A stretch of 63,066 nucleotides of DNA from Actinokineospora enzanensis DSM 44649 (lineage in GTDB: Bacteria > Actinomycetota > Actinomycetes > Mycobacteriales > Pseudonocardiaceae), in the NCBI RefSeq assembly GCF_000374445.1, contig NZ_KB894442.1, positions 1-63,066 on the forward strand, read 5' to 3'. The position numbers and the translations under genes are program-made. Under the pieces are notes generated by a model. It searched no databases. It was given only the letters and a program-made list of their open reading frames with translations, and was not told the origin of the DNA. Positions 34,854 to 47,339 of the stretch are shown piece after piece; position 1 is the stretch's first letter; each line of letters begins with the position of its first letter.

Positions 34854-36478
34854 TGCACTTGCCTCTCTGCGGGCTGGACCGGGTCGACCAGGGCCGCTTG
34901 GCACATCGTGGCGTCCACGGTCGGGGTCACGGTGTCGAGCACGGGCTTGGGGTACAGGCCCAGACCCACCACCAGCAGGATCAGCGGTGCGAGCACCAGC
35001 TTCTCCCGTGTGTCCAGGTCGACGATCTTCTTCGTGCCGGTGGCCGCCTGCGCGGTCAGCACGGCGCCGGAGCCGTCGGTGCCCGGGGTCTCGGCGGAGG
35101 GCACGCCGGGCAGCAGCGCGTCACCGCGCAGCGGGCCCTGCATGATCCGCTGGTAGAGCCAGAGCACGTAGAGCGCGGCGAAGATCATGCCGACGGTGGC
35201 GATGGTCGTGTACACCGGCGCGTTCGGGAACGAGCCGATGAGCACGAGAAACTCGCTGACGAACGAGTTGGTGCCGGGCAGCGACAACGTGCTCAGCCCG
35301 GCGATGAGCAGCACGCCGCCGAGCAGCGGGGTCAGCTTGGCCATGCCGCCGTAGTCGGCGACCCTGGTGGAGCCGCCGCCGCGGGCGATCACCATGCCGA
35401 CGACCAGGATCAGCATCCCGGTGGCGATGCTGTGGTTGACCATGTAGGTGACCGAGCCGGTCAGCGACTGCGAGCTGAACGAGAAGATGCCCAGCGCGAT
35501 GAAGCCGAAGTGCGCGATGGACACGTAGGCCAGGAACCGCTTCATGTCCCGCTGGCCGGTGGCCAGCAGCGAGCCGTAGACCACGCCTGCCACGGCCAGC
35601 ACCAGCACCAGCGGCGCGAGCTCCTTGCTGGCGTCCGGGAACATCGGCAGCAGGTAGCGCAGGAAGCCGAAGGTGCCGACCTTGTCCAGGATACCGACCA
35701 GCAGCACCGCGACGCCGATCGGCGCCTCGGCGGTGGCGTCCGGCAGCCAGGTGTGCAGCGGCACCAGCGGGGCCTTGACCGCGAAGGCGATGAAGAAGCC
35801 GAAGAACAGCCAGATCTGGGTGGACAGCGGCGCGTCGTGCACGACCTGGACCAGCTTGGCCCAGTCGAAGGTGCCCGCGCCCAGCTCGTCCACGGCCATC
35901 GAGTAGCAGCCGATCACCGAGGCCAGCATGATCAGGCCGCCGAGGAACGAGTACAGGAAGAACTTGACCGCCGCGTACTGCCTGCGCGCGCCGCCGTAGG
36001 AGCCGATCAGGAAGTACATCGGGATCAGCATGATCTCGAACAGCACGTAGAACAGGAACACGTCGGTCGCGGCGAACACGCCGACGGTGAGCGCCTGCTC
36101 CAGCAGGATCAGCGCGAAGAAGCCGCCCTTGGTGCGGCCCTCGGGCAGCTTGTCCACCCAGCCCGCGCCGATCACCAGCGGCACCAGCAGCCCGATGACC
36201 GCGATCATCACCAGCGCGATGCCGTCCACGGCGAACGAGATGTGCACGCCGAAGGACGGGATCCAGGTCAGCGAGAAGCCCTGCTGCAACCGGTCGCCGC
36301 CGGGCTGGAAGTTCACCCAGGACACGATGGCCAGCACGAACTCCGCGACCGAGAACGCCAGCGCGGCGAGCTTGGCGGTGTGGTCGTTGCCGCGCAGCGC
36401 GGTGACCACCACGGCGCCGAGCAGCGGTACCAGCAGCAGCGCGGCGAGCAGCCAGGAATGGGCCCCTGACGTGGTCAT
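34844..36478 (-). CDS. nuoM: NADH-quinone oxidoreductase subunit M
   Basis: The 544-aa antiporter-like subunit has '[17 protein letters not shown]' (key Glu), '[22 protein letters not shown]' (key Lys) and '[13 protein letters not shown]'. ATG 36478 overlaps the nuoL stop (ATGA); the open frame further upstream is nuoL antisense-frame shadow. It is membrane-embedded and pumps protons. Confidence 0.96.
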   Translation of the reverse strand: MTTSGAHSWLLAALLLVPLLGAVVVTALRGNDHTAKLAALAFSVAEFVLAIVSWVNFQPGGDRLQQGFSLTWIPSFGVHISFAVDGIALVMIAVIGLLVPLVIGAGWVDKLPEGRTKGGFFALILLEQALTVGVFAATDVFLFYVLFEIMLIPMYFLIGSYGGARRQYAAVKFFLYSFLGGLIMLASVIGCYSMAVDELGAGTFDWAKLVQVVHDAPLSTQIWLFFGFFIAFAVKAPLVPLHTWLPDATAEAPIGVAVLLVGILDKVGTFGFLRYLLPMFPDASKELAPLVLVLAVAGVVYGSLLATGQRDMKRFLAYVSIAHFGFIALGIFSFSSQSLTGSVTYMVNHSIATGMLILVVGMVIARGGGSTRVADYGGMAKLTPLLGGVLLIAGLSTLSLPGTNSFVSEFLVLIGSFPNAPVYTTIATVGMIFAALYVLWLYQRIMQGPLRGDALLPGVPSAETPGTDGSGAVLTAQAATGTKKIVDLDTREKLVLAPLILLVVGLGLYPKPVLDTVTPTVDATMCQAALVDPVQPAERQVQCR

Positions 36479-38433
36479 GCGAACCTCACCATCAACAGTG
36501 CGGCGATCACCAGGATCGACCCTCCGAGCATGGACAGCGCGTACGAGCGCACGAACCCGGTCTGCAGCCTGCGCAGCCTGCCGGAGCTGCCGCCCAGGCC
36601 CGCCGCGATGCCGTTGACCAGGCCGTCGACGCCGCGGTTGTCGACGAACACCAGGAACCGGGTGAGCCAGACGCCGGGCCGGGAGATCAGCGCCTCGTTG
36701 AGGTGGTTGCCGTACAGGTCGGCGCGCGCGGCGCGGACCGGGAACGACACCCGCTGCGGGCGGGTGACCGGCTGCTCGCCGCGGCCGAAGAGCAGGAACG
36801 CGATGCCTGCGCCGAGCGCGGAGATCACCACGGTGAGCACGGAGACCACGGTCGCCGACAGCGGGCCGTGCTCCTCCTGCAGCTTGCCGACCGCGGGCTC
36901 CAGCCACTCCGGCAGCATCCCGGACAGCACGCCACCGGCGGCCACCGAGCCGACCGCCAGGATGATCATCGGGATGGTCATCGTCGGGCCGGACTCGTGC
37001 GGGTGGTAGGACCGCCCGTCCGCGGACTTCAGGTTCTCCCAGCGCGGCTTGCCCAGGAACACCAGGATCAGCAGGCGGGTCATGTAGAACGCGGTGAGGC
37101 CCGCGCCGAGCAGCGCGATGCCGCCGAAGATCCAGCCCCGGGTGCCGCCCTCGGCCAGCGCGGCCTCGATGATCGCGTCCTTGGAGAAGTAGCCGGACAG
37201 GAACGGGAAGCCGATCAGCGCGAGGTAGCCGAGCGTCCAGGTGATGAAGGTGATCGGCATCTTGCGCGCCAGACCGCCGAGGCGGCGGATGTCGCCCTCG
37301 TCGTTCATGCCGTGCATGACCGAACCGGCACCGAGGAACAGCCCGGCCTTGAAGAAGCCGTGCGTGAGCAGGTGCAGGATGCCCAGCGCGTACCCGGCCG
37401 GGCCGAGGCCGACCGCCAGGATCATGTAGCCGATCTGGCTCACCGTGGAGTACGCCAGGACCTTCTTGAAGTCGTCGTAGGCACAGCCGATGATGCAGCC
37501 GAGCAACAGCGTGATCGCACCGATGATCATCACGACCAGGCGGGCGTCACCGGCCTGCGCCAGCGAGTACAGCGGGCTGGAGCGGGCGATGAGGTACACG
37601 CCCGCGGTCACCATGGTGGCCGCGTGGATCAGGGCGGAGACCGGTGTGGGACCGGCCATCGCGTCCGGGAGCCACGCCTGCAACGGGAACTGGCCGGACT
37701 TGCCGCAGGCACCGAGCAGCAGCAGCACGCCGATGGCGACGATCACGCCGGTGGACTGCTGGCCGATCTTGTCGAACACCACGTCGTACTGGGTGGAGCC
37801 GATGTTCTTGAACATCAGGAAGATCGCCAGCGCCAGCCCGACATCGCCGACCCGGTTCATCAGGAACGCCTTCTTCGCCGCCGTTGCCGCGAAGTCCTTG
37901 CCCTGGTACCACCCGATCAGCAGGTAGGACGCCAGACCGACGCCCTCCCAGCCGAAGTAGAGGGTCACGAAGCTGTTGCCCAGCACCAGCAGCAGCATGG
38001 CCGCGACGAACAGGTTCAGGTAGGCGAAGAACCGGCGCCGGTCGCGCAGCTCGTGCGACATGTAGCCGATCGAGTAGATGTGGATCAGCGAGCCGACCCC
38101 GGTGATCAGCAGCACGAAGGTCACCGACAGCGGGTCCAGCCGCAGCCCGAACTCGACGTCCAGCGCGTTGACCGGGATCCAGTCGAACAGGTGCAGGTCG
38201 CGCAGCCGGTCCTCGGTGCCCTGCCCGGTCGTGTCGAAGAACAGCAGCACGCCGTACACGAACGCGGCGATGACGGTGGCGCTACCGAGCAGGTGGCCCC
38301 ACTTGTCCGTGCGTCGGCCGCCGAGCAGCAGCACCGCGGCGCCCGCCGCGGGCAGCACGAGCAGCAGCCACGCCGCGCCCGCCACCCCGGAGGCCTGGTG
38401 GACCTCGGCAGCGAGGTTCATGGTTCCCGTCAC
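36475..38433 (-). CDS. nuoL: NADH-quinone oxidoreductase subunit L
   Basis: The 652-aa distal pump subunit has the typical '[11 protein letters not shown]', '[17 protein letters not shown]' (key Glu) and '[31 protein letters not shown]' region and the C-terminal lateral helix. GTG 38433 or ATG 38421 could be the start; the gap from nuoK (12 bp or 24 bp) does not decide. The length is normal. Confidence 0.95.
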   Translation of the reverse strand: MTGTMNLAAEVHQASGVAGAAWLLLVLPAAGAAVLLLGGRRTDKWGHLLGSATVIAAFVYGVLLFFDTTGQGTEDRLRDLHLFDWIPVNALDVEFGLRLDPLSVTFVLLITGVGSLIHIYSIGYMSHELRDRRRFFAYLNLFVAAMLLLVLGNSFVTLYFGWEGVGLASYLLIGWYQGKDFAATAAKKAFLMNRVGDVGLALAIFLMFKNIGSTQYDVVFDKIGQQSTGVIVAIGVLLLLGACGKSGQFPLQAWLPDAMAGPTPVSALIHAATMVTAGVYLIARSSPLYSLAQAGDARLVVMIIGAITLLLGCIIGCAYDDFKKVLAYSTVSQIGYMILAVGLGPAGYALGILHLLTHGFFKAGLFLGAGSVMHGMNDEGDIRRLGGLARKMPITFITWTLGYLALIGFPFLSGYFSKDAIIEAALAEGGTRGWIFGGIALLGAGLTAFYMTRLLILVFLGKPRWENLKSADGRSYHPHESGPTMTIPMIILAVGSVAAGGVLSGMLPEWLEPAVGKLQEEHGPLSATVVSVLTVVISALGAGIAFLLFGRGEQPVTRPQRVSFPVRAARADLYGNHLNEALISRPGVWLTRFLVFVDNRGVDGLVNGIAAGLGGSSGRLRRLQTGFVRSYALSMLGGSILVIAALLMVRFA

Positions 38434-38445
38434 CTGAGGATCCCC

Positions 38446-38745
38446 TTAGTACTTCAGCAGGTTGGAGTCGTCGACCGAGGCGGTCCGGCGGGTCCGGAAG
38501 ATCGACATGATGATCGCCAGCCCGACCACCACCTCGGCCGCGGCCACGACCATCACGAAGAACGCCATGATCTGACCGGAGAGCTGCCCGTTGATCCGCG
38601 CGAAGGTCACCAGCGAGAGGTTCACCGCGTTGAGCATCAGCTCGACGCACATGAACACCACGATGGCGTTGCGGCGGACCAGCACACCGACCGCGCCGAT
38701 GGTGAACAGCAGCGCCGACAGCAGCAGGTAGTAGGTCGGGGTCAT
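38446..38745 (-). CDS. nuoK: NADH-quinone oxidoreductase subunit K
   Basis: The 99-aa, three-helix subunit contains both conserved membrane glutamates in '[14 protein letters not shown]' and '[14 protein letters not shown]'. ATG 38745 overlaps the nuoJ stop (ATGA). Confidence 0.96.
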   Translation of the reverse strand: MTPTYYLLLSALLFTIGAVGVLVRRNAIVVFMCVELMLNAVNLSLVTFARINGQLSGQIMAFFVMVVAAAEVVVGLAIIMSIFRTRRTASVDDSNLLKY

Positions 38746-39596
38746 CCGAGGTCACCCTTCCCAGGGTCCGACTTGCCAGGGGCGAGCGCGCGGGAGTCGG
38801 GGCCGGGCAGGGTGCCCGCGACCGCCTTGCGCTCCTCGTCCAGCTTCTCCGACGCGGTGGCGTCGATGAGCCGGGACAGCGACTCCTCGGCGACCGAGCC
38901 GTCCGGCAGCAGCGCGGGGGTGGCGACCGAGTTGGACGTGGCGAACACGCCAGGTCCGGGCAGCGGCGACGGCCGCTCGTACTCGCCGCGGAAGCGGGCC
39001 TCGACGAGCTCCTTCTGTGTCCGGCGGCCGCGCAGGTGCCGGTCGACGTAGCCGAGGACCATGGCGCCGACGGCGGCCACGATCAGCAGGGCGGAGGTCA
39101 GCTCGAACGGGAAGACCCAGTCGGAGAACAGCGCCCGGCCGATGTTGGCCACGTTCCCCTTGCCGCCGTTGGCGTTCTCGCCCGCCAGGTCGAGGGACTT
39201 GACGCTGGACAGCGCGCGGGACACGGCGGCCACGATGAGGACCGCGAGCCCGATGCCGAGCACGGTGGCCCAGAGCCGCTGTCCGCGCAGGACTTCCACG
39301 ACGGAGTCCGAGGAGTCGCGGCCGACCAGCATGAGCACGAACAGGAACAGCATCATGATCGCGCCGGTGTAGACGATGATCTGCACGAAGCCCAGGAACG
39401 GAGCCTGCTGCACCAGGTAGATCACGCCGAGGCTGAGCATGGTCAGCACCAGGAACAGCGCCGAGTGCACCGCGTTCCTGGCGAAGATCATGCCGAGGCC
39501 GCCTGCCAGGGCCAGCGGGCCGAGGATCCAGAACGCGACCGCCTCGCCGGTGGTCACGTGCGTGGCGGCCTCCTGGGCCAGCAGCATCGCGCTCAC
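38742..39596 (-). CDS. nuoJ: NADH-quinone oxidoreductase subunit J
   Basis: The 284-aa subunit has five membrane helices, with the conserved '[23 protein letters not shown]' third helix. A soluble C-terminal tail of about 80 residues ([15 protein letters not shown] ... [11 protein letters not shown]), longer than in E. coli, is common in actinobacteria. GTG 39596 overlaps the nuoI stop (GTGA). Confidence 0.95.
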   Translation of the reverse strand: MSAMLLAQEAATHVTTGEAVAFWILGPLALAGGLGMIFARNAVHSALFLVLTMLSLGVIYLVQQAPFLGFVQIIVYTGAIMMLFLFVLMLVGRDSSDSVVEVLRGQRLWATVLGIGLAVLIVAAVSRALSSVKSLDLAGENANGGKGNVANIGRALFSDWVFPFELTSALLIVAAVGAMVLGYVDRHLRGRRTQKELVEARFRGEYERPSPLPGPGVFATSNSVATPALLPDGSVAEESLSRLIDATASEKLDEERKAVAGTLPGPDSRALAPGKSDPGKGDLG

Positions 39597-40123
39597 TTGG
39601 CCACCTCGTTGTTCCGCGCGGCCAGCTGCGGGCCGTTCACGTAGTAGTCCTGCTCGTTGTCGCCCAGGCGCATCGGGTGCGGCGGCTGCTCCATGCCCGG
39701 CAGCAGTGGCGCCATCAGCTGTTCCTTGGTGTAGATCAGCCGCTGCCGGTCGTCGTCGGCCAGCTCGAAGTCGTTGAGCATGGTCAGCGACCGGGTCGGG
39801 CAGGCCTCGATGCACAGGCCGCAGCCGATGCAGCGCAGGTAGTTGATCTGGTAGTCGGCACCGTAGCGCTCGCCAGGGGAGTAGCGGGCGTCCTCGGTGT
39901 TGTCGCCGCCTTCCACGAAGATGGCGTCCGCCGGGCAGGCCCACGCGCACAGCTCGCAGCCGACGCACTTCTCCAGCCCGTCCGGGTGCCGGTTGAGCTG
40001 GTGGCGGCCGTGGTAGCGCGGCGCGGTGCCGGGGAAGTTCTCCGGGTACTCCTCGGTGACGACCTTCTTGAACATCGTCGAGAAGGTGACGCCGAAGCCC
40101 TTGAGCGGGTCGAAGATGCTCAC
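39593..40123 (-). CDS. nuoI: NADH-quinone oxidoreductase subunit I (2x[4Fe-4S])
   Basis: The 176-aa peripheral subunit carries two complete ferredoxin motifs, '[12 protein letters not shown]' and '[12 protein letters not shown]', for clusters N6a and N6b. GTG 40123 overlaps the nuoH stop. It passes electrons to NuoB near the quinone site. Confidence 0.97.
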   Translation of the reverse strand: MSIFDPLKGFGVTFSTMFKKVVTEEYPENFPGTAPRYHGRHQLNRHPDGLEKCVGCELCAWACPADAIFVEGGDNTEDARYSPGERYGADYQINYLRCIGCGLCIEACPTRSLTMLNDFELADDDRQRLIYTKEQLMAPLLPGMEQPPHPMRLGDNEQDYYVNGPQLAARNNEVAK

Positions 40124-41424
40124 TGCTGTGTCTCCTTGTCCGCGCCCCGCTCCGGACCGGCGCCGACCGCGGCGCGCTCCCGCCTACGGCGGACCCGCGG
40201 CTTGAGGTTTTCCTTGTCCGGCACCCGAAGGTCGAGCGGCGGCACCGGGTAGCCGCCGCCGGTGACCGGCACCTGCTCGTCCGGCGGCACCGCCCGGTCG
40301 GGCAGCAGCAGGGCGACCGCGATGAGCACCACCACGACGACCGCGACGATCCACACGATGGACCCGCTGGAGATCGACTGGTCGTGCCGGATGGCGCGCA
40401 GCGCGACCACCGCGACGATCCACACCAGGTTGACCGGGACCAGGACCTTCCAGCCCAGCCGCATGAACTGGTCGTAGCGCAGCCGGGGCAGCGTGCCGCG
40501 CAGCCAGATGAACACGAACAGGAACACCGCGGTCTTGCCGAAGAACCACAGCAGTGGCCACCAGCCGGTGTTGAAGTAGTTGCCGTCGATCAGCGAGATC
40601 GGCCACGGGGCCATGTAGCCGCCGAAGAACAGGGTGGTGCAGAAGGCCGAGACGATGACCATGTTGACGTACTCGGCGAGGAAGAACAGCGCGAACTTCA
40701 TCGAGCTGTACTCGGTGTGGAAGCCGCCGACCAGCTCCGACTCAGCCTCGGGGAGGTCGAACGGGGCCCGGTTGGTCTCGCCGACCATGGAGATGAAGTA
40801 GATGACGAAGCTCGGCGCCAGCAGGTAGAAGTACCAGCCGCTGTGCTGCGCGTCGACGATGTCGCCGGTGGACAGCGACCCGGAGTAGAGGATCACGGCC
40901 ACGATGGACAGGCCCATGGCGATCTCGTAGGAGATCACCTGGGCGGCCGAGCGCAGACCGCCGAGCAGCGGGTACGGCGAGCCGGACGCCCAGCCCGCGA
41001 GCACGATGCCGTAGACGCCCATGGACGAGCAGGCCAGGATCACCAGCACCCCGACCGGCAGGTCCACCAGCTGCAGCACGGTGCGCTCGCCGAAGATCGA
41101 GACCTCCGGGCCGAACGGGATCACCGAGAAGGCCAGGAAGGCCGGGATGGTGGACATGATCGGGGCCAGGAAGTAGACCTTCCGGTCCGCGGTGTCCGGG
41201 ATGACCTGCTCCTTGAACGGGAGCTTGATCGCGTCCGCGATGGACTGGAACCAGCCGCCCGGACCGACCCGGTTGGGGCCGGGCCGGTGCTGCATCCTGG
41301 CCACGATCTTGCGCTCCAGCACGATCATCGCCATGGTCGAGAGCGCGCCGAGCAGCAGCAGCACCACGGCCTTGATCAGGATCAGCCAGAGCGGGTCGTC
41401 GGCCAGGAGTTGGGCCCTGGTCAT
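40120..41424 (-). CDS. nuoH: NADH-quinone oxidoreductase subunit H
   Basis: The 434-aa membrane subunit links the peripheral arm and the quinone cavity. Signatures are '[20 protein letters not shown]', '[20 protein letters not shown]' and '[14 protein letters not shown]'. A hydrophilic C-terminal extension ([20 protein letters not shown]) is longer than in proteobacteria. ATG 41424 overlaps the nuoG stop (ATGA). Confidence 0.96.
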   Translation of the reverse strand: MTRAQLLADDPLWLILIKAVVLLLLGALSTMAMIVLERKIVARMQHRPGPNRVGPGGWFQSIADAIKLPFKEQVIPDTADRKVYFLAPIMSTIPAFLAFSVIPFGPEVSIFGERTVLQLVDLPVGVLVILACSSMGVYGIVLAGWASGSPYPLLGGLRSAAQVISYEIAMGLSIVAVILYSGSLSTGDIVDAQHSGWYFYLLAPSFVIYFISMVGETNRAPFDLPEAESELVGGFHTEYSSMKFALFFLAEYVNMVIVSAFCTTLFFGGYMAPWPISLIDGNYFNTGWWPLLWFFGKTAVFLFVFIWLRGTLPRLRYDQFMRLGWKVLVPVNLVWIVAVVALRAIRHDQSISSGSIVWIVAVVVVVLIAVALLLPDRAVPPDEQVPVTGGGYPVPPLDLRVPDKENLKPRVRRRRERAAVGAGPERGADKETQQ

Positions 41425-43859
41425 GCGTTGCCTCCACTAACCGTCACCACGGCACCGTGGCCGACCCCGAGGGTCCGGCGCACGGTCGAGCCCGGGGAGT
41501 TGCCCGGCAGCCAGACCACGCCGTCCGGCAGGTCGGCGATCTGGACCGGGACGGTGACCGCGCCGCGGTCGGTGGCCACCCGTGCGGTGCCCGCCACGCC
41601 CAGGTCCGTCGCGGTCTTCAAGGACAGTCGCGCGTAGACCGGCCGGGCGGTGCCCGCCAGGTGCGGCTCACCGTCCTGTGCGGACCCGTCGTCCAGCAGC
41701 TGGCGCCAGCTGGCCAGCACGGCCTGTCCGGCACCGGCCTTGGCGGGCGCGGCCGCGGTCTCCGGCGCACCGGCGGTGCGCGCGATCGCGGGCAGCCGGG
41801 CCAGGTCAGCGGCGCTGGCGGCGGAGGTCTGGGTGAACAGGTCGACGTCCATCTCGACCGCGAGCGAGTCCAGGACCCGGCCGTCCGGCAGCGCGCCGGT
41901 GCCCTCCAGGGTGTGGCCGAACTCCCGGCGCCTGCCCTCCCAGTTGAGGTAGCTGCCGGACTTCTCGACCGCGGGGGCGATCGGCAGCACGACGTCGGCG
42001 AGCGCGGTGACCGCGCTGTGCCGCAGCTCCAGGCTGACCACGAAACCGGCCTCGGCGATGGCACGCAGCGCCAGCTCCGGGTCGGCCAGGTCGTACGGGT
42101 CGACCCCGCCGATCACCAGGCCGTCCAGCTTGTGGTTGTCGGCCGCGTCCAGGATGGCGTCGGTGTCACGGCCGACCCGGGTGGGCAGCGCGCCCTCGGC
42201 CAGGCCCCACACCTGCTCGACGACCGCGCGGGCCTTGTCGTCGCCGACCAGGCGGCCGCCGGGCAGCAGGTTCGGCGCGGCACCCGCGTCCAACGCGCCG
42301 CGCTCACCGGCGCGGCGCGGGATCCAGGCGAGCTTGGCGCCGGTGCTGTCCGCCAGCCGCAGCACGGCGCTGAGCAGGCCGGGCACCTGGGCGGCGCGCT
42401 CGCCGACCAGGATGACCGCGCCCGCGGCGCCGAGCGCCTCGGCGACGTCCGGCGCGTGCGCGGCCAAGCCGTCCAGCGCGGCGGGCTCGCCGCCGGGCAC
42501 GCAGGCCAGCAGGGTGCCGTTGGTCTTGGTGACGCTCGGGCTGGTCCACTGGCCGAGGTGGAACACCTTGGTCTTGTTCTTGCGGGCTGCCTTGCGCAGC
42601 CGCAGGAACACGATCGGCGCCTCCTCCTCGGGGTCGAGGGCGACCAGCAGCGCGGCCGGTGCCTGCTCGATGCCCCGGAAGGTGACCCCGGTGTCCGGCG
42701 TGGTGCCGACCACGGTGGACGCCAGGAACTCCAGCTCTTCGGCGGAGTGCGGCCGGGCCCGGAAGTCGATGTCGTTGGTGCGCAACGCGATCCGGGCGAA
42801 CTTGCCGTACGCGTACGCGTCCTCGACGGTCAGCCGACCGCCCGCCAGCACCCCGACGCCCTTGCCGTCGCGGGCCTTGACCAGCCCGTCCGCGGCCACC
42901 TGGAGCGCCTCGGTCCAGCTGGACTCGACCAGCGCTCCGGTCTTCGCGTCACGCACCAGCGGCCGGGTGATCCGGTCGGCGGCGGTGGCGTAGCGGAAGG
43001 CGAACCGGCCCTTGTCGCAGATCCACTCCTCGTTGACCTCGGGGTCGTCGCCCGCGAGCTTGCGCATCACCTTGCCGCGCCGCCAGTCCGTGCGCTCCGC
43101 GCAGCCGGACGAGCAGTGCTCGCACACGCTCGGGGTGGACACCAGGTCGAACGGCCGCGACCGGAACCGGTAGGCGGCACTGGTCAGCGCGCCGACCGGA
43201 CAGATCTGGATGGTGTTGCCGGAGAAGTAGCTCTGGAACGGCTTCTCCTCGGCGATGCCGATCTGCTGCTGGGCGCCGCGTTCGAGCAGCTCGATGAACG
43301 GGTCGCCCGCGATCTGCGCGGAGAACCGGGTGCAGCGCTGGCAGAGCACGCAGCGCTCACGGTCGAGCAGCACCTGGGTGGACACCGGGATCGGCTTGGG
43401 GAACGTCCGCTTGGTCTCCACGAACCGGGATTCCGTGCGGCCGTGCGCCATGGCCTGGTTCTGCAGCGGGCACTCGCCGCCCTTGTCGCAGATCGGGCAG
43501 TCCAGCGGGTGGTTGATGAGCAGCAGCTCCATCACGCCCTGCTGCGCCTTGTCCGCCACCGGCGAGGTCAGCTGGGTGTTGACCACCATGCCGTCGGCGA
43601 CGGTGATCGTGCAGGAGGCCTGCGGCTTGGGCATCGGGCGCCCGCCCATCTCGACCTCGACCAGGCACTGCCGACAGGCGCCTGCCGGGTCGAGCAGCGG
43701 GTGGTCGCAGAACCGCGGGATCTGGATGCCCAGCCGTTCCGCGGTGCGGATGACCAGCTCGCCCTTGGGCGCGTCCACCACGTGGCCGTCGACGGTCAGC
43801 CGCACGTGTCCCTCGGGGACCGGCTTGGTCTCGACGGGGTTCTCCGGCGCGATGGTCAT
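41421..43859 (-). CDS. nuoG: NADH-quinone oxidoreductase subunit G
   Basis: The 812-aa subunit has an N-terminal [2Fe-2S] domain ('[17 protein letters not shown]'), further cluster ligands in '[13 protein letters not shown]' and '[10 protein letters not shown]', a 'CEHCSSGC' cluster and a molybdopterin-oxidoreductase-like C-terminal domain (about 240-800). It belongs to the electron-input module with NuoE and NuoF. ATG 43859 overlaps the nuoF stop. Confidence 0.96.
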   Translation of the reverse strand: MTIAPENPVETKPVPEGHVRLTVDGHVVDAPKGELVIRTAERLGIQIPRFCDHPLLDPAGACRQCLVEVEMGGRPMPKPQASCTITVADGMVVNTQLTSPVADKAQQGVMELLLINHPLDCPICDKGGECPLQNQAMAHGRTESRFVETKRTFPKPIPVSTQVLLDRERCVLCQRCTRFSAQIAGDPFIELLERGAQQQIGIAEEKPFQSYFSGNTIQICPVGALTSAAYRFRSRPFDLVSTPSVCEHCSSGCAERTDWRRGKVMRKLAGDDPEVNEEWICDKGRFAFRYATAADRITRPLVRDAKTGALVESSWTEALQVAADGLVKARDGKGVGVLAGGRLTVEDAYAYGKFARIALRTNDIDFRARPHSAEELEFLASTVVGTTPDTGVTFRGIEQAPAALLVALDPEEEAPIVFLRLRKAARKNKTKVFHLGQWTSPSVTKTNGTLLACVPGGEPAALDGLAAHAPDVAEALGAAGAVILVGERAAQVPGLLSAVLRLADSTGAKLAWIPRRAGERGALDAGAAPNLLPGGRLVGDDKARAVVEQVWGLAEGALPTRVGRDTDAILDAADNHKLDGLVIGGVDPYDLADPELALRAIAEAGFVVSLELRHSAVTALADVVLPIAPAVEKSGSYLNWEGRRREFGHTLEGTGALPDGRVLDSLAVEMDVDLFTQTSAASAADLARLPAIARTAGAPETAAAPAKAGAGQAVLASWRQLLDDGSAQDGEPHLAGTARPVYARLSLKTATDLGVAGTARVATDRGAVTVPVQIADLPDGVVWLPGNSPGSTVRRTLGVGHGAVVTVSGGNA

Positions 43860-45148
43860 GACTGCGCTCCTACAAGTGCCCTGTTCTTGTCACAGAGGGC
43901 GAGGAATTCGTCCCGGAAGTACTTGATGCCGCTGGTGATCGGGCTGACCGCACCGTCACCGAGCGCGCAGAACGAGCGGCCCAGGATGTTGTCGCAGATG
44001 TCGAGCAGGGTGTCGATATCGGACTCGGTGCCCTTGCCCTCGACCATCCGCTCCAGGATGCCGGTGAGCCAGTAGGTGCCCTCGCGGCACGGGGTGCACT
44101 TGCCGCAGGACTCGTGCTCGTAGAACTGGGTCCACTTCATCACCGCCCACGGCACGGACACGGTCTCGTTGAAGACCATGACCGCGGTGGTGCCCAGCAT
44201 CGAGCCCGCCGCCGCGGCGCCCTCGAAGTCCAGCGGGACGTCGAGGTGCTCGGCGGTGAACATCGGCGTGGACGAGCCGCCCGGGGTCCAGAACTTGAGC
44301 GGGACGCCGTCCTTCATGCCGCCCGCCAGCTCCAGCAGCTCGCGCAGCGTGGTGCCCAGCGGCGCCTCGAACTGGCCGGGGTTGGTCACGTGGCCGGAGA
44401 TCGAGTAGATCTTCGGGCCGGGCGACTTCTCGGTGCCCATGGTGCGGAACCAGTCGGCGCCGCCGTTGACGATGAACGGCACGCTGGCGATGGTCTCGAC
44501 GTTGTTCACCGTGGTCGGCGCCGCGTAGAGACCGGCGGCGGCCGGGAACGGGGGCTTGAGCCGGGGCTGGCCGCGACGGCCTTCGAGCGAGTCGAGCAGT
44601 GCCGTCTCCTCGCCGCAGATGTAGGCACCCGCGCCCGCGTGGACGGTGATCTCGATGTCGAAGCCGGAGTCGAGGACGTTCTTGCCGAGGTAACCGGCCG
44701 CGTGTGCCTCGCGGATCGCCGCGTTGAGGCGACGGATGCAGTGCAGGGCCTCGCCGCGCACGTAGATGAAGCAGTGGTGCGACCGCATCGCGTAGGAGGC
44801 GATGATGCATCCCTCGATGAGGGAGTGTGGGTCGGCCATCATCAGCGGGATGTCCTTGCAGGTACCCGGTTCGCCCTCATCGGCATTGATCACCAGGTAG
44901 TGCGGCCTGTCCTCGTTGGGCGGCATGAACGACCACTTGATACCGGACGGAAACCCGGCACCACCGCGGCCGCGCAGACCGGAAGCCTTCACCAGCTCGA
45001 CCAGCTGCTCGGGCGTGCCGCCGAGCGCCTTGCGCAGCGCGGTGTAGCCCTCCAGCTGCTCGTAGGTCTTGATGGACCACGACGTCGGCGACAGCCAGCG
45101 CTTGGTCAGCACCGGGGTGACCGGTGCGGGCTTGTTCGGAGTGGTCAC
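43856..45148 (-). CDS. nuoF: NADH-quinone oxidoreductase subunit F (FMN, NADH site)
   Basis: The 430-aa subunit binds NADH and FMN ('[16 protein letters not shown]', '[14 protein letters not shown]', '[20 protein letters not shown]') and cluster N3 ('[13 protein letters not shown]' with a later Cys in '[11 protein letters not shown]'). It is full length. ATG 45148 overlaps the nuoE stop (ATGA). Confidence 0.97.
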   Translation of the reverse strand: MTTPNKPAPVTPVLTKRWLSPTSWSIKTYEQLEGYTALRKALGGTPEQLVELVKASGLRGRGGAGFPSGIKWSFMPPNEDRPHYLVINADEGEPGTCKDIPLMMADPHSLIEGCIIASYAMRSHHCFIYVRGEALHCIRRLNAAIREAHAAGYLGKNVLDSGFDIEITVHAGAGAYICGEETALLDSLEGRRGQPRLKPPFPAAAGLYAAPTTVNNVETIASVPFIVNGGADWFRTMGTEKSPGPKIYSISGHVTNPGQFEAPLGTTLRELLELAGGMKDGVPLKFWTPGGSSTPMFTAEHLDVPLDFEGAAAAGSMLGTTAVMVFNETVSVPWAVMKWTQFYEHESCGKCTPCREGTYWLTGILERMVEGKGTESDIDTLLDICDNILGRSFCALGDGAVSPITSGIKYFRDEFLALCDKNRALVGAQS

Positions 45149-46005
45149 TTCTTCTCCACCTCCGGCAGGGGCGGGTTCGGCATGGCGGGCGCGGTCCAGC
45201 CGCGGTCCTCGGCCAACTTGGCGCCGCGCAGGGTTTCCACCGCCGCGCTCGGGCCGTCCACAGTGGACCGGTAATCGGCCTCGTCCTCAGGCCAGAACCC
45301 GGCCAGCTCCAGCTCCGCGGTGCGGAAGTCGCGCAGCGGGGCGCCGCGCGTAGGCGCGGGCTTCTCGCCGCGGCGCAACGCGTCGACCAGCTCGACGGCC
45401 TTCTCCGGGGTCTGGTTGTCGTAGAACTCGTAGTTGACCTGGATGACCGGGCCGAGGTCGCAGGCCGCCAGGCACTCGGCGTGCTCCAGCGTGATCGAGC
45501 CAGGCTGCCCCGGCTCGCCCACGGTCTCGTTGTGGCCCAGGCGCTTGCCGCCCTCACCGAGGTGCTCGCCGAGCTTCTTGTAGATGTCGTCGCCGCCCAG
45601 CACCGCGCACAGAGTGTTGGTGCACACGCTGACCAGGTGCTCGCCGCAGGTCTTGCGCTTGTACATGGTGTAGAAGGTGGCGACCGCGCTCACCTCGGCG
45701 GCGGTCAGGTTCAGCTGCTGGGCGCAGAACTGGATGCCCGCCTGGCTGACCCGCCCCTCCACCGACTGCACCAGGTGCAGCATCGGCAGCAGCGCCGACC
45801 GCGACTGCGGGTACCGCGCGATGAGCGCCCGCGCCCGCTCGACGGTCAGCGCGTCGAACACGCTCAGGTCCTCGGCGATGTCCGTGACCAGGTGCTCCGC
45901 GGCGACCGGTGAGACCCCGAGAACGTCGGTGTCGCCCACCGTCGCCTGGTATGTCTCACCCGCGCCCACGCTGGAGCCACCGTAAGTGGAACCGGTGCTG
46001 CTCAA
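45145..46005 (-). CDS. nuoE: NADH-quinone oxidoreductase subunit E ([2Fe-2S])
   Basis: The 286-aa subunit has the thioredoxin-like [2Fe-2S] domain with ligands in 'VCTNTLC' and '[11 protein letters not shown]' (cluster N1a). TTG 46005 overlaps the nuoD stop (TTGA), giving an N-terminal extension of about 40 Ser/Gly/Val-rich residues, and the C-terminus is also longer than in E. coli (about 166 aa). Confidence 0.95.
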   Translation of the reverse strand: MSSTGSTYGGSSVGAGETYQATVGDTDVLGVSPVAAEHLVTDIAEDLSVFDALTVERARALIARYPQSRSALLPMLHLVQSVEGRVSQAGIQFCAQQLNLTAAEVSAVATFYTMYKRKTCGEHLVSVCTNTLCAVLGGDDIYKKLGEHLGEGGKRLGHNETVGEPGQPGSITLEHAECLAACDLGPVIQVNYEFYDNQTPEKAVELVDALRRGEKPAPTRGAPLRDFRTAELELAGFWPEDEADYRSTVDGPSAAVETLRGAKLAEDRGWTAPAMPNPPLPEVEKK

Positions 46006-47339
46006 CGGTCACACCCTCCCATCACCGGGTCGATCGAGGCCACGGCCGCGATTACGTCGGCGACCATGCCGCCCTCGGACATCGCGGGCATCGCCTGCAG
46101 GTTCACGAAGCTGGGTTCGCGCACGTGCACGCGCAGCGGCCGGGTGCCGCCGTCGGAGACCAGGTGGTAGCCCAGCTCGCCGCGCGGCGACTCGACCGGC
46201 ACGTAGACCTGGCCCGCCGGGACCTTGAAGCCCTCGGTGACCAGCTTGAAGTGGTGGATCAGCGACTCCATCGACTGACCCATGATCTTGCGCACGTGCT
46301 CAAGCGAGTTGCCCATGCCGTCCGGGCCGATGGTCAGCTTGGCAGGCCAGGCGACCTTCTGGTCCTCGACCATGACCGGGCCGGGCTCCAGCTTCTTCAG
46401 CGCCTGGTTGATGATCCGCAGCGACTGGTGGATCTCCTCCAGCCGCAGCAGGTAGCGGGCGAACGAGTCGGCCGCGTTCGAGGTGGGCACCTCGAAGTCG
46501 TACTCCTCGTAGCCCAGGTACGGCTCGGTCTTGCGCAGGTCCCAGGGCAGGCCTGCGGAGCGCAGGATCGGGCCGGTGATGCCCAGCGCCAGGCAGGCGT
46601 CCACCGGCAGGTAGCCGACGTCCTTGAGCCGGTTGCGCCAGATCGGCTGGCCGGTGAGCAGCTTGTCGTAGTCCGGCAGCCGCTTGGTCATGACCTTGAG
46701 GAAGTCCTTGACCTTGACCTCGTAATCGTCCGGCAGGTCCTGGGCGACGCCGCCGGGCCGGATGAACGCGTGGTTCATCCGCAGGCCGGTCAGGTGCTCC
46801 AGCAGGTGCAGGGCCTCCTCGCGCTCGCGGAAACCCGCGGTCATCGCGGTCAGCGAGCCGAGCTCCATGCCGCCGGTGGCCAGCGCCACCAGGTGCGAGC
46901 TGATCCGGTTGATCTCCAGCAGCAGCACCCGGATGACCTGCGCCCGGCGCGGCGCCTCGATGCCGAGCAGCTTCTCCACGGCCAGGCAGTAGGCGGCCTC
47001 GTTGGACAGCGGCGCCAGGTAGTCCATCCGCGTCACGAAGGTGACGCCCTGGGTCCAGGTGCGGTACTCGCAGTTCTTCTCGATACCGGTGTGCAGGTAG
47101 CCGATGACGCTGCGGGCCTGGGTGACGGTCTCGCCCTCCAGCTCCAGCACCAGGCGCAGCACGCCGTGCGTGGACGGGTGCTGCGGGCCGAGGTTGATCA
47201 CGATCCGCTCGTCGTGGATCGCGTCCTCCAGCACGCTGTCCCAGTCGCCGCCGGTGACCGTGTAGACCCGGCCCTCGGTGGTCTCCCTGGACTCGGCCGG
47301 GACCTGCTCCCGCGAGTCCGCGTTCTGGCTGGTGGTCAC
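46002..47339 (-). CDS. nuoD: NADH-quinone oxidoreductase subunit D (49-kDa)
   Basis: The 445-aa subunit forms the quinone pocket with NuoB. Motifs are '[21 protein letters not shown]' (split here), '[17 protein letters not shown]' and '[28 protein letters not shown]', ending in DPVMGGCDR as in the family. GTG 47339 overlaps the nuoC stop (GTGA). Confidence 0.97.
   Translation of the reverse strand: MTTSQNADSREQVPAESRETTEGRVYTVTGGDWDSVLEDAIHDERIVINLGPQHPSTHGVLRLVLELEGETVTQARSVIGYLHTGIEKNCEYRTWTQGVTFVTRMDYLAPLSNEAAYCLAVEKLLGIEAPRRAQVIRVLLLEINRISSHLVALATGGMELGSLTAMTAGFREREEALHLLEHLTGLRMNHAFIRPGGVAQDLPDDYEVKVKDFLKVMTKRLPDYDKLLTGQPIWRNRLKDVGYLPVDACLALGITGPILRSAGLPWDLRKTEPYLGYEEYDFEVPTSNAADSFARYLLRLEEIHQSLRIINQALKKLEPGPVMVEDQKVAWPAKLTIGPDGMGNSLEHVRKIMGQSMESLIHHFKLVTEGFKVPAGQVYVPVESPRGELGYHLVSDGGTRPLRVHVREPSFVNLQAMPAMSEGGMVADVIAAVASIDPVMGGCDR

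Noticed and set aside
36703..39051. 782-aa plus-strand open frame over nuoL/nuoK/nuoJ
   Set aside because: Antisense shadow of well-supported nuo genes, with His/Arg/Gln-rich nonsense composition.
41457..44075. 872-aa plus-strand open frame over nuoG
   Set aside because: Antisense shadow of nuoG, which has all cluster motifs in the opposite frame.
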